Shown here piece by piece: positions 46,901-59,500 of a stretch of DNA of 64,000 nucleotides (positions are counted from its first letter, which is position 1; each line of letters opens with the position of its first letter). A program made the translations under genes and the position numbers. The notes below the pieces were generated by a model. The model saw nothing but the letters and a program-made list of their open reading frames with translations, was not told the origin of the DNA and searched no databases. This stretch comes from Phalacrocorax aristotelis (lineage: Eukaryota > Chordata > Aves > Suliformes > Phalacrocoracidae): contig NC_134281.1 of assembly GCF_949628215.1 (NCBI RefSeq), forward strand, positions 14,332,501-14,396,500, in the 5' to 3' direction.

Positions 46901-47582
46901 CCCACCAGTCTCACCCCAGTGGGTCAGTGCCTGTGCTGTACTGGGGAGCCCAGTGTCCCCATGGACCCCGTGACAGCCTATCCCTCCCGCTTTGCCTCCT
47001 CTGTTTCTAGCTCCTTGAAGAATGGCTATGCCCTTTGCTCTCTGTCCAGGAGGAGGCTGTGCTATGCGACACAGCTGCTGCCTCTCCTTCATATCCACAG
47101 CATGTTTGGGAGTCACAGCTGAACACGGGGTGGAGGATGTAGCTGTACAGCCAGAGCCTGCACCATGAAGGATTTCCTTAAGTCAGGAGTTAATTCAGGA
47201 CATGCTTGGTCAGCCTCAAACCCAGGCACCAGGCTGAGCCTTACCTCCCCCAGCATCACGGTGGAACATGGCCACGTCGATGTCCGTGGGGCCGGCGTGA
47301 GCCAGCAGGCTGTGATCCAGGGCCGAGCCCTGACGCACAGTCACATTGTCTCTGAAAGACAGGAGGCCCAAATGGTCACGGTGGCAGGAGCCCTTGGCTC
47401 TGCCTGGGTGCTCCCAGCATGCCGGAGCCTCACACTGCTTCCTACCTGAGGTAAGCCCGCTGGCTGGAGTGGGTGCGGGCAGAGCGCACGCTGCTCACTG
47501 ATGAGATGGTGGAGGCCCCCAGGGTGATGCGGATGAGCCCACTCTCCTCAAACAATGCTGTGTTGTTATAGGCATTGGGGCC
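43940..47582 (-). CDS. CELSR3: CELSR3 cytoplasmic tail exons
   Basis: Exons 47446-47582, 47245-47351, 46239-46412, 45891-46091, 44630-45710 and the 28-nt last coding exon 43940-43967. Conserved segments include NAYNNTALFEESGLIRITLG, GPTDIDVAMFHRDAG, the acidic DSDSDLSLDEERSLSIPSSE, YWPALGECEVHPC, KDAANNNQPDLALTSGDE and AVPAASYGRIYSGAGSLS. The last exon begins after a TTTCCTCCCTGAAG acceptor and adds IMRNEGHS before TGA, matching human VPRSEGHS. If the final intron were retained, a TAA in the donor would end the protein after SPDSE. The 46239-46412 exon ends at a GC donor. Confidence 0.92.
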
Positions 47583-50500
47583 CTGTGAGGTGGGGAGAGA
47601 GGCATGTGCCCTGGTAAGGAAGTGCCACGGCAGCCCAGGGGATGGCCTTCCCGCCCGCACCTGCCATCCCCCCACCTGATGTCCCCATTAGCTCCTGTCT
47701 CAGGCAGGCAGCCTGTCCCCAGACCCCTGGGCTGCTCCTGCTCTCGCCCACCTGTGTGCTCCTCGTGGCCTCCTCGCTCTGCCCCTTCTTTCCAAGGCAG
47801 GCCAGCTTCCAGGCTTCCCGTACCTCCTCATTCAGCACGCAGAACAAGACCAGCACAGCCAGGCCCTGCAGGGAGAGATGGCATGAGAAACAGCCCCTTG
47901 CTGCTGGCCACCTGCTCGCCCACAGCACTGGATCCTAGCCACTCCCTGGCTCACCAGAGCCCAGCGTGTTGGCCCTGGTTGCCACCAGGACAGGGATTTT
48001 GCAATGACCCCCTTGACACTGATCAGTGCTAACCCTCATGGTGGCCACAGGTGTGGGAGGAAAGGGTGGGGTGTCCCCCTGGCTGGCAGCAACCAACGAG
48101 GGGCTGGCAGGGTCCCCAGCAGCAACATCAGCCATTGTGGTGGAAGGAGGTCTGCAGGGTGCTGCCGTGGGTCACATTTGGGGTGTCTGACACCGCTGCT
48201 GCAGGCCACTGTCTTGCTCTGCGGAGAGCAGGGGCACCCCTTCCCTCCAAAGACGGTCCTCACTGCCCCTTGGATGTCAACGCTGAACCAAGCACCTTGC
48301 AGCTACCTCCTGCTCCTGCTCCATGTCACCACTCACCACAGGCACAGCAGCGAGGACTGGCAGGAGCCACTTGCTGCCGCAGCAGTGACAAGGAAGGGAC
48401 AAGGCACCCAGCGGGATGCTAGGGACTCAGCGTGGGGTGCCCACTCTCCACAGATGGCTGTGGGGACCGCAGGGACACTCTCCTGGGCTGACCTGTGCCC
48501 TCCCTGGCAGAGGCCGGGCAGTTACCTGGAGGCTGCAGAGGACAGTGTAGAGGTAGTGGAAAGCCAGGACACTGTTGTTGACAGCCAAGAGGCCAAAAAG
48601 CCAGGTAGTGCTAATAACTAGAAGCAGAACAAAGGAGCTCCGTAACGTCATGCTGGAGAGAGAGAGACAGACAGACAGGCACACAGACACACACCGAGAG
48701 GTTAGTGCGTGTTGTTAATCTACAGTCTAGTGCTCACAGACAGAGATCCAGAGGGGAAAGCGCACTCCTGCCCAGCCCTCCCTGCAGTGCCCAGCACTGC
48801 AGGCTCATCTCTGTGCAGCAGTTCAGCTCCTCCCAACTCCCGGGCCTTCCCTTCTGGATCACACATGGCAAACACAGGGCCCCAGATGACACAGGTCATT
48901 TGGAGCCACAGAGAGCTGAGCCAAGCTCCACGGCTGGCCCAGGAGGGAGCAGGGAAAGCTCTCAGAACAAGCATGTAGGAGAATAAAAAGCAGGTGCTGA
49001 GAGTTGACAAGGGCAGAGTGTTTAATCCAAGCAGACACAAGGGGTGGCTGTGAAGCCAGGTGGTGAAGGAGGACAGGCTGGTGAGACAGTATGGAGATGG
49101 GGTTGTAGGAACAAGAGGAAAGGACAAAATTTAGGAAGGGTTAATGTGGCCAGCAGGTGTGGGAGAGGAGAGCGGCTGCAAGGCTGACGCTGATGCACAG
49201 AGGGACACTGCAATGGTGGAAGAGAGAGGATGATCACTGAAAATGCTAAAAAACATGAGCCACAGAAGCTCTGCTGGGAGTCTGGCCACTAATACTCACA
49301 GAACCGATTTCTTCTTGGTCTCCTTTTGGCCTGGGGTACAGGACATCTTGGCCACAAGCAGGAACATGACCCCATTCATCTGAAAGTGTTGGCACTGATT
49401 AGAAATTGTGCCAAGGGCTGGCTCTGACCTGACATCCCCAGCACAGAGCGTGGGCAGACTCCAGGTCTGCCAGGCCCATGTGAACTTCCCCTCCTTTCCC
49501 CTTCATGCCTGAGCCATGGCCTCCCCCAGGTTTGGCTGGAGCGAGGAAGGACAGAGAGAGGGCTTCTAGCCGAAGAATACAGAGAAGGGGACAGGCAGTG
49601 GACAGCTGAGGAAGGGGCAAGTGCCCATGGTGCGGAGAAGGGAGGCAGGAGAAGGCTGTGGGTGAAACAGGACAGGGTTTTACCACAATGACGACAGTAA
49701 TGGGGCCTGCAAAGCTCCAGACCAGCTTATCATGAATGGAAATCCAGCAGAAGTCAGGGTTCCCATAGCCGTCGGGATCCAGGCCAACAGCCAGCCCTGC
49801 GGGAGGAAGAAAGAGGTCAGGCCCCAAACCCAGCAGCCTGGAACTTGCCCAAGCCATGTTGATCCCATCCCAGCACCAAAGGCCGTGACAGGGCTCTCTC
49901 GCTGCTCCTTGCCTTGTGCATAGACTTCCCTGCCATAGGGGGAAGAACCAGGACTGCAAGCCCCAGCATCAGGGCCTTTCCTTTTCTCCAGGCAACCCTG
50001 ACACAGCCCAGCCCAGCCCAGCAGTCAATCACTGCCAGCAACAGACCACCCAAGAATACAGGCTTGGGAAACCAGGAGACCTTAACCACAAGCCCTGGGA
50101 CAGCAGTGCCCATCGAACAAGACGTGGGCTGAGGAATTACTTCTCCCCAGGAGGCAAGATGACAGCCCTTGATACATGGTCCCCAGCTGACCACCACAGC
50201 ACTGCTTGCTGCCAGCACTGCTGGCCATGGCAAGCCAACCCACTGCTCTCCCCACTGGGTAAGTGAGCTGGGCAGCACCAAGGGATCAGGAGGCTGCTGA
50301 GACCTGGTGCTTTTGGCATGGCTGTAGGACAAGCAGCTCTTACCGGTGATGATGGCAGGCACTCCCCAGCCGATGGCATAGTAGAAACGCATGGCCCCGA
50401 AGTTGACATTGCGGGCTTCGGTCTGCATGCGGTAGATGTGGAGGCCCTGGATGAAGAGCCAGGCAAAGGTGGAGAGGAAGAAGCAGTGGAGGAGGATGGC

Positions 50501-53500
50501 AATCACAGTGCAAAGAAACTGGGGAGACAAAAGCCACTCAGAGATGGTCCCACTGTGCCAAAGCTAGCTGCATCATCCACACCTTCCTCCCACCCCCATG
50601 GTGTGTTTGTTCAAGCCCACAGACCTGGTTCTCGGTGCGGTTGATGCCCAGGAGAAAGAGAAGCTCAGAGAAGAAGAGGGTGACTGATATGTTAGAGTGG
50701 ATGCTACGTGTGTTGGACTTGAGTCCTTTGAGGCAGGTCAGGAAGGAGAAGGTCAGCAGCAGAGCCACCAAGGAGAGAGATACCAAGGAATAGGTGACAA
50801 TTGCCAATGTCTCCAGGTCACCTTCCAGTTGCTGCAGCAGCAGAGAACCAAAGGCAAAGGGTGGTATTAGGGGAGATGTGGGAAGCCTGCTGAGCTCTCC
50901 AACTCTACTTGTGTCCCACAGGGAATTTTCTGCATGTGCCTACTTATTCTCCGACCCAGTGGCTAACAGCCCCCACCACTGCCCACAGCCCCACAGGCTG
51001 AGGTTACCTCTCGGTGCGAGCTGTCCATCAGAACCCCAAAGGTGCCAAACTGGGAGCACTGGCAGTGGACGTGTGTGGTGTTTCGGTACACGAGCTCACA
51101 GTCCCTGGCTGTCCAGAAGCCAGAGGGGTTGGTCCTGCGGTCACCAAAAAGCAGAGTGCACATAGCACAGAACACAGATGAGTGTGGTGTGTGGAGAAGG
51201 AACTGCAGAGAGGGGATTGGCAAGGCTTTTCTAGCAGCAGATACAACTGCACTCCTACAGCTGAAGCACTGGAGCTAGAGCCCAGCCGAGACCCTGCCGT
51301 GCCCTCCCAGCAGGAGCAAACCCCTTGTGAGTGGGCAGAAACCCCCATGTCCCAGTGCTGCCCAGGCATGCAGCCTGTCATGGCCAGGGAGATTTGGAGA
51401 ACAAGGAGGTGCCTGGGGAAAGCAGTTCAAAGTGAGTGGCCTAGCTGTGCTTGACTCACGGGTTGGAGTGGTTCCACTGGACGCACAGAGGTTTGCTCCT
51501 GTTGGCTGTCTCCAGCAGGTGAAATTCCAGCACGAGAGGGGTGTCCAGGGGCCCCCGCAGGAAGGTGTGATTGCTGAACACAGACACGCTCACGATGGGG
51601 GAGTTCATCACAGGATTCTTGGGGAGCCTGCAAGGAGCAACAGAGCTCTACCATCACCATGCCTGGCAGCTGCAGCCCTCTGGGGACTTCCCAGACATCC
51701 TGCACTGACATCTCAGAAGGAACAGCTCTGCCATGGCGTCAGGAAACATGGGGCAGAGAAATGCAAAGGTGGGGAACAGGCAGAGCACCGCAGGACCGTC
51801 TGTCTGGGAAACAAACCCTAGGCACTGCAGACAGACTCAGTAACTGGTGGAGGGGGTAGAGCAGAGTCCATCCAGTCTCTCTCCACTGGTGCTTCTGGTG
51901 GGCAAAGGGGAGGAGGACGTACCTGATGCTGCGGCGATCCACCTGGTAGCGTGCAGGCAGCAGCGCCCCCAGGGTGCGGTACATGATGAGGATGATCACA
52001 GTGAGAGCGGGCTCGGGCTCTGGCAGCGCCTGCTTCGGGGAGTTCTCCACAGTGTAGTTCCTTTCGCTCCCAGCCAGTGTGGGCACCACTGTGGGGGCAG
52101 CTGAGGCACACAAGAGGATGGTGAGAACACACACGTGCTGTTCTGAAGGCAGTTTGTGAGCCCACCAGGAGCCCTTGGCATGTGGTGAAGTCAAAAGCTC
52201 TGAGCTCTCAAGGGTCAGTTTTGGTCCTCTGACTCAGCATGTACACATCTTCCCTTCCATGCCCTCCCAGGCTGTCTCCCAAGTGATGCTCACATGCTCA
52301 CCTTCAGCTTTCGGAGGGCTCAGCACTGACAGTGGGAGCACAATATGGGTGTGGGGGTCCCAGACAGGCTGGCCCCGGAAGAGACTGCTGTGGTAGCGAG
52401 GGTAGCGCCGGCGGATATGGGAGTGGTTCTCCATGCGATCAATGCTCAGCACTGCAGAGGAACAAGGGAGTGAAAGTGAGCTCTAGGATGGCCACTGGGA
52501 GAGCAACCATGCTCCAGGGCACCTCAGGTTTGAAGTCACTGGCAAAGGGACTGTGCAAGCCACAGGCTGGGTTGTGGATATGTCCCGCGTTTGGGCATGA
52601 CATGAGATCCCAGCACCCACAGTGCTCCTTCCCAGCTCAGATCCTCGCTCTGCCTTAAGGCAGGCTGCATTTGCCATTGAGGCCAGCAGCTTTTTCACCA
52701 GAGACTGGGAGGTAACTGGGAGTGGGCAGCATGCTCCTGGCTCTGCTGGCTCTCGGTCGTGTGCCACCTACTCCAGGCAGGAATGGGATCAGGACGTCTC
52801 TCGCAAACACCTCCCCATGTTTGAGAGAGCCACCAAGAGGGTTATCAGCACCCTCGCTGAGGTGAAGTGAGACGAGGCGAAGTGGACAGGGTGTGATGGA
52901 GGAGTGGCTCTGCACCACCACAGCCAGGCCCCTCTACCAGCCAGCTCCTACTCACTGATGTTGGGGGTGACGACACCGACAGGATTGAGGTAGGTGAGTT
53001 TCATGTTGCTGGCCAGTGTCCCCGAGTAGTCCCGCAGCTGCTCCATGAGGCTGGCACTGCCGTGCTCATTGTGTGGCAGCATGGCCCAGTGCTCCTGGTT
53101 CTCAGGCGCCAGCACAGAGCTGCCTGCATGCAGCAGGTTCTGCATGGGAGAGACATGGGGGCAGGGGATGAAGGAAGCACTGCATTTGGGCCTCATCCTG
53201 ACCACCACCAGGCTGCAGCACTGTGCTCTCTGCCCAGTTGCTGCACAAGGGCTTGGGGAAGAGAGGTACTTTCTGCTACGAAGGGCCCCCATCCTCAATG
53301 CTCATCAGCCAGTGTCCTGCAGAGACATCTTCCCTGCACCCCTGCCATGAGGGACTTGCAAGCAGCAATAAGACCTCCCTTTGCCTTTCCTTTCCCAGGC
53401 TGAGCAAACCCAGCTCTCTGCCTCTCCTCATCCACCCTGAGCTCCAGCCCTGACCACACTGGTGGCCTTCACGGATTCTGCTCCAGTGGGTCAATGTTTG

Positions 53501-56500
53501 TGGCACTAGGGAGCCTAGTGCTCCTGACTCGTTCTCACAACATCCTTGATCCCCTCAGAGACCCAGACTCAGAGTGGCTGATAAAGAGAAGCAGCATCAG
53601 AAGCCACCCTGATCTGGGAGAAGGACTCGCCTCATTGAAGTGGGCATCCTGCGTAGCTGTCAGGCCAAAGCCACGCTGTCGGCTCTCAAAGGCCATGAGC
53701 CGGGATAGCAGGCGGAAAGTGATGTGCACGTCATTGCCAAAGTAGTGGTCCATGTGGTCTGTCACAGCCCGGAGCCGGTGGGCCAGCTTCTTGGCTTCAA
53801 TTGTGTTGAGCTCAGTCTCGTTCCTCTCCAAGCCCTCGAGCTGCCAGTGGAGAGAAAGGAGGGGATTAAACAATTAAGCAGTTCCTCCCTGGGTAACTGG
53901 GATGCTGCAGGCTCTGCTTGGCCCAGATATCAAGGTTGGACTAGATGATCCCTGAGGTCCCTTCCAACCTGTGATTCTGTGCGATTCTGTGATTATTTTT
54001 GAAACCATGGCACAAGCCAGGGACACTCACAGTGGTAGTCAATAGAACAGGGAGCATCTCTGGCAGACAAACAGCCTTCAGCAACAGATCAGGGGTTGCA
54101 CTACCCAGCTAATCCAGTACCATACGTGACAAAGGCTAAGGAGATGAAAGGACGGGGCAAGCATCTAGCAATACTTTCCTGGAAACTCTTCTGGCTTTGG
54201 TTACAGCTTAGCCTTGGCAGAATGCAATTGTTTAATAAATTTGCCTGGATACTTCAAAGGGATTTGTCACTGAAGGGTCTGGGGGCTACAGATGTCCCAT
54301 GGGGCAGACATCCCACCAGCTTCAAATGGTTCATCCCTGCTCAGGGTTATTTGTTTTCCTCTTAAATACCGGGGTAGGACACAGGTCATTTCTGATGGGG
54401 ACACTCAAGAGATGAGGTGAAATCAAAGCCAACTCCAGCTCAGTCTAATGTGCCCACAGGATGGGTTTGGAGGCAGGAGATGGGAAGGGAAAGGTGCTGA
54501 GCACTGTGGCAAGGCCCGCTCCTACTCTAGGTGCCCAGGGACAGCTGAGGTCTTTGAAACCTGGCTGTGAGCCCTTGCTTGTATGGCTTCTGCTCTGTCA
54601 GGGCTGCAGAACTGAGAGGGGATTACCAGCATGGAGAGCTCCTTGAAGGCAGGTGAAGTGCAGTTGAAGAGATCTGGCTCCAGCCAGCCCTTCTCCTCAT
54701 CACAGTGTCTGATGGCTGCACCTAAAACCAGGAGGAAGAGCATGTCTGAAATTCAGCACAGGATACATAGTCCCCCCAGCAGGGACCCTCTGCCCCAGCT
54801 ATCCGTAAAAAGCAGCACTGGCAAGTGATGGGGAGGGCCTGTAACACCCCAGGGCCGTTGTCCTGCTTTGCACCAGTGCAACCCATTCCACCCTTGGTCT
54901 ACATCACCTTGGCAAGCTGCTGCCATCCCCTCCCTCCAGGAGCTGGGTTCCTATGTGTGCTTCTGGGCTGCATCACACCAGGTGCCATCACCAGAATTGT
55001 AGTGACTCAGCAAAGCTCAGGCTGGAGAAGCCCCTCATTCCTGGTGAGGACATGTCCGCGTCCTCAGGACATATCTGATCTCAAATTACTGAAGCCCATG
55101 CAGATCTAGGCATCCCCTAGCTGACAGCCTGCAATGCCTGCTAAGGTCCTGCCTCTCTCTACCGGGCAAAGTCACCCCAGGAGGACAACACCCCTGCTGT
55201 GGGGCTGGCAAACCCACCCCAAAGACAAGCCCCTGCAGCCGAGTGGGATGAGGAATGGGATGGAGAAGGACCCATCCAGCAGTGTGGGTTCAGTATGCAG
55301 CACAAGACCCCAGTCCCTGGCTGGGGCCCAAGCACCACTGCACAGCAATGGAGATACCAGCATGAATGGGATCAGCTATTAACCACCACAAAAAGAGCAG
55401 CTAAAGCCGACATGGAGAGCAGTGTCCTGGTCTGAGAGTGTCACTGTGCACACTTCGAGCAAAAGGAACCCAGGCGACCCTGGTGTACCTGGCAGGACTG
55501 TGGACCAGGCCCACCTGGGGAAGGCACCAGGGCACAGGAGCCCACTCAGGTGCCCATGGCTGGGAAAGGGCAGCAGTGTGGCCGGGGCAGGGAGACGGAG
55601 CCTGGAGCAGACTCCAGCTGCTGCTCACAAAAGCCCCAGCGACTAGTGTGGCACTCCAGCTCCAGCTCCCTGCTGTCCTCCCCAACCACCTTTCCCCCAG
55701 CTGCAGAAGCACAGGGACCAGTGCCATTGTAGCTGGGAGCAGGGAGAACAAGGAAACCCTCCACACTGCTGGCTTTCCACTAGCAGAGAACACAGATTGG
55801 CTCAGCTGCAGACCTGGGCAGGATCTGGCCCCCAGATTCCTCTGCCTCCCCCTGCCAACTGGGCAGAGGGAACAGGACCTTGTGCTGAGCATGCCCATCA
55901 GTTTCTACCCCCATGCTACTGTCCCCTGCTCAAACAGCTCCCCCTTCCTCCACCCCACGCCATTCCTCCATGGTCTCCATGGCCTCCCTACCTATTGCTC
56001 ATCACTAGCTCCTTCCCCTCCCAGCCTAAGCAAGTAGGTACCAGCATGGGAGAGCCAGCATCCATCCCAGCCAGGGAGCAGAGCGCAGACCTGCCCAGAG
56101 CCAAAGCTGCAGGCTCAGGACAGCAGATGGCAGGGGCTGCATGCAGCTGCAGCTGATTTTGTGCTGATTAGGGCACTGGGAGCAGGGAAGCGGCATGGTG
56201 AGGCCAGGCAAAGCATTGGGAAGACACTCAGCAGCTCCAGAAGCAGCAGGTAAAGCGCAGGGGTGTGCAGGGTGCCAGGCAGGGAGCAGGGAGGGAAAGC
56301 CGTGTGGCATAGCCTTTACAGCACAGGGGGAAGGAGATGGGAGCAACCTTACCTGCACCCCTCAAGCCTGAGCACGGAGGGCAAGAGAACCAGGGAGAGA
56401 AGTGACAACAGTTAGGAGCTGAACCTGCCTCCTCCTGGGGTGAATGGCTGGAGAAGGACAGGGTTTGTATTGTCCCCTGGGGTTCACACTGCCCTACAGT

Positions 56501-59500
56501 CCCAGACACCCTGCTCACACCTTTGCCATTACTGAGGACAGCCTCCTCCAGCTTGGGACATGACTCCTATCCCAGGCACTCACTTAATGGCATGCTATGT
56601 CCTGCTCACCGTGCAGCACACACCAAGGATGGCACCAGCGGAGCTACAGCAAGGTGCTACAGGTGCCAAGCTGCTGTGCCAGACCTGACCTCAGCCTCAA
56701 GCCTGCTGAAACCAAAAAGCAGCAGGAAGTTGGGGACCAAGGCCAAGGGAAGAGTACAGCCCCAGAGCTGGGTGATGGGCCTAGACCCTACAGCCTGTTC
56801 CCAGTCCTGTGGCCAGCCCCCTCTGCTCTCCCCTAGGCTGTGGCATTTCCTCCTCCAACTTCATTCACCCAGCCCTCAAGCCCAGCTAAACAGGACTGGG
56901 ACAGCATGAGAACAGAGTGATATTGCTGGGGCTGCTACAGCCCCTGGCAGGACAGCCAGGCTGGCCCCTCCCCTCCCCATCGCATCCCCCACTCACCTAA
57001 GGAGCCTTTGGGACATAGCACTGCAGCTGACAAGCCAAACTTGGTCTGGGGCCACCACACACCTGCCTTCAGGCTTTTGGGGCAGCCATCATAGAGCACT
57101 GTGGAGACATGCACCCCGAGGGGTCGGTCACAGGGAGAGGCCACTGATGCCAAGCCCCATGGCACGAGCTCCCCGCCGTGCCCACACTCACCCTTGCAGC
57201 CACTGGGCGTCACCTCAGCAAAAGGGCTGTCACAGCTATTGCACTGGCGCCCAATGACCCCGGGCCGGCAGTGGCACCGGCCTGTCTCCTTGTCGCAAGA
57301 GCGTGAGGTGGAGCCCACAGGGTAACAGTCACAAGGCAGGCAGGTGTCGCTGCCTTTGGGGTGGTAGTGGAAGTCCTGCGGGGAGACAGGGACAGCCGTC
57401 AGACAGCCCATCAGGACAGCAGCTGAGGCTGGCACCCGGGGAACCACTGGAGCCATGGCCGAGAAGGGCCAGGATCTCCTGATTTTCAAGCACCCCCATC
57501 ATCACCGTGTTGGGGCAGGAGGGCCACACAGAAGAGCTGAGCAGGGGTCCATCCCAGAGGTGGGCACACAAAGCAGGGCCTGGGCAGCTGCCAGGTCTTT
57601 GGAGGGGACAAGGAACAGCATCAAGGATGAGCAGGGATCCAGGCAAGCCACGGGCGACGTCCCCATGGGCACAGCTGCCCCTCACCTTGCAGTGGCACTG
57701 CCCGTTGGTTTTATTGCAGTCGGGATCAAAGCCCTTGTTCACATCACAGTTACAGGGCCCGCAGGTGGGGTTCCCCCACCAACCCTTCGGACACTGCTGG
57801 TCCATCCTAGGGAGAGAAATCCTCCACTGTTACAACAACCAAATCCCCCAGGCCTTCTCCTCCCACCAGCCCAGCTGCTCAGCAGCTCCAAGGAGGCGGG
57901 TGGCACTGAGAGGTCCCTGGTCACATAGCTGGAATGAGAGGGCAGCACAGAGCCAGGCACGGAGGCCATGGCCCTGTCCTGTGCTCTGTATCTCACCTGT
58001 GCTCACAGTACTGCCCGAAAAAGTTCCCTCCGCACTCACACTCATAGCCCAGGGGTGAGCCTGGCTTGCGGCGACACGCTGACTTGTTCTTGCAGGGATT
58101 GAGGCGACATACATCCACGCAGTCCCCTCCATAGTAACCTGAGGCATGGACAGAGAGCACTGTGTAAAGCACCTTCCCCCTGAGAGGAGCCAGAGCATCA
58201 AGGAGTGGATTCAGGGGGCTCAGGAGGGATTTTGTTCCTCACAAAAACGAATGAGTCTGGTGGGGATTTCTGGGCCCAGGACTTGCCCAAGGGATGGGCA
58301 GGAGAGCAGTCACAGGCCAGGAGAGCAGTCACAGGGGGAAGGGAGAAGACAGAGAGAAATGGAGAGCAAAGGGGTAGCAGGGCGCTGCAGGCCCTACCTG
58401 GCTGGCAGATGCAGGAGTAGCTCTGCCACTCGTCCTTGCAGATGCTGTTGGCCGGGCAGGGGCTGGAATCGCAGAGGCTTGGCACACTGCAGCCAGCCTC
58501 CACCCGCAGGGCATGGCTGGGCTTGGGCAGTGCAGTCCCAGTGATGCTGTCACCCAGTCGCACACCCTGCAACGCAGGTGACAAATTCACAGTGAAGCCA
58601 GGAGACACATGCCAGGCTCCAGCCCTACTGCCCTCCACAAACACCCAGGGGCAGCCACCCCCCGTCACCTCTGCTCATCAATTTATGGCTGCTCCATGGC
58701 ATCCTGGAGTGCTGAATGCTCAGAGGGAGAGTGTCACCAGCAGGATGGATGCTGGGAGCAGCTGCCTGGCCTGTGTTTCCACCCCTCCATATAACAGACC
58801 CGCTGGAAAGGGAAGGCTCAGAGCAATAGACTCACCTGTATGCAGCCCCTCAGCCCATTCTGCACCTCGCCAGATCCCAGGACTCCCCCCACGTGCAGGT
58901 GTTTCACCTTCAGGCCATGCAGTTCATTTCCAACAACCACTGTATCCTGTAGAAGGACAGGGAGTAACACGGGGGAACTGGCATCAGCCCTGCCCCAGCC
59001 CTGTCCCTCTCCTGCCCTAGCCCTCTCTGAGGGTGCAGAGACCCAGCCCAGCCCATGTATGCCAAGCATCCCCCACAGTTTCTGTCCTGGTGCCGGGGTC
59101 TCAAGCAGCACTTACCTGGTAGAGCCCAAAGTCCAGGGTGAGGGTGATGACATAGCGTGAGTCTCGCCCATTGCGGACATCCCGCAGCTCCAGCTGGAGG
59201 TCATGCCATCTCCCATCACTGAGCCGCAGCTGGTCCAAGAGGAGGCTGGTGCTGCGGCCAGACCCCCTGCTCACCATGAAGGAGAGCAGGCCCCCAGCCA
59301 GCTGCAGAGAGGGAGCCAGCAACAGCAGCAGTGAGCCAAGGCCTTGCCAACCCTGGTTGCCTCCAGCCTACCCTCCCTATGAGCATGAGGAGGGAAACCC
59401 AGCCCTGCTAAACACCTCTCCCTGCAACCACTCTCTGCCCAGGCTAGGGTCAACATGGAGAGCAGGATCTTCCTGCTCTCCTGGGGCGGATGGCAGTAGA

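Noticed and set aside
58299-58334. Short tandem duplication with AGGAGAGCAGTCACAGG repeated twice
   Set aside because: Only two copies in a CELSR3 intron next to exon 58398-58566; ordinary replication slippage.
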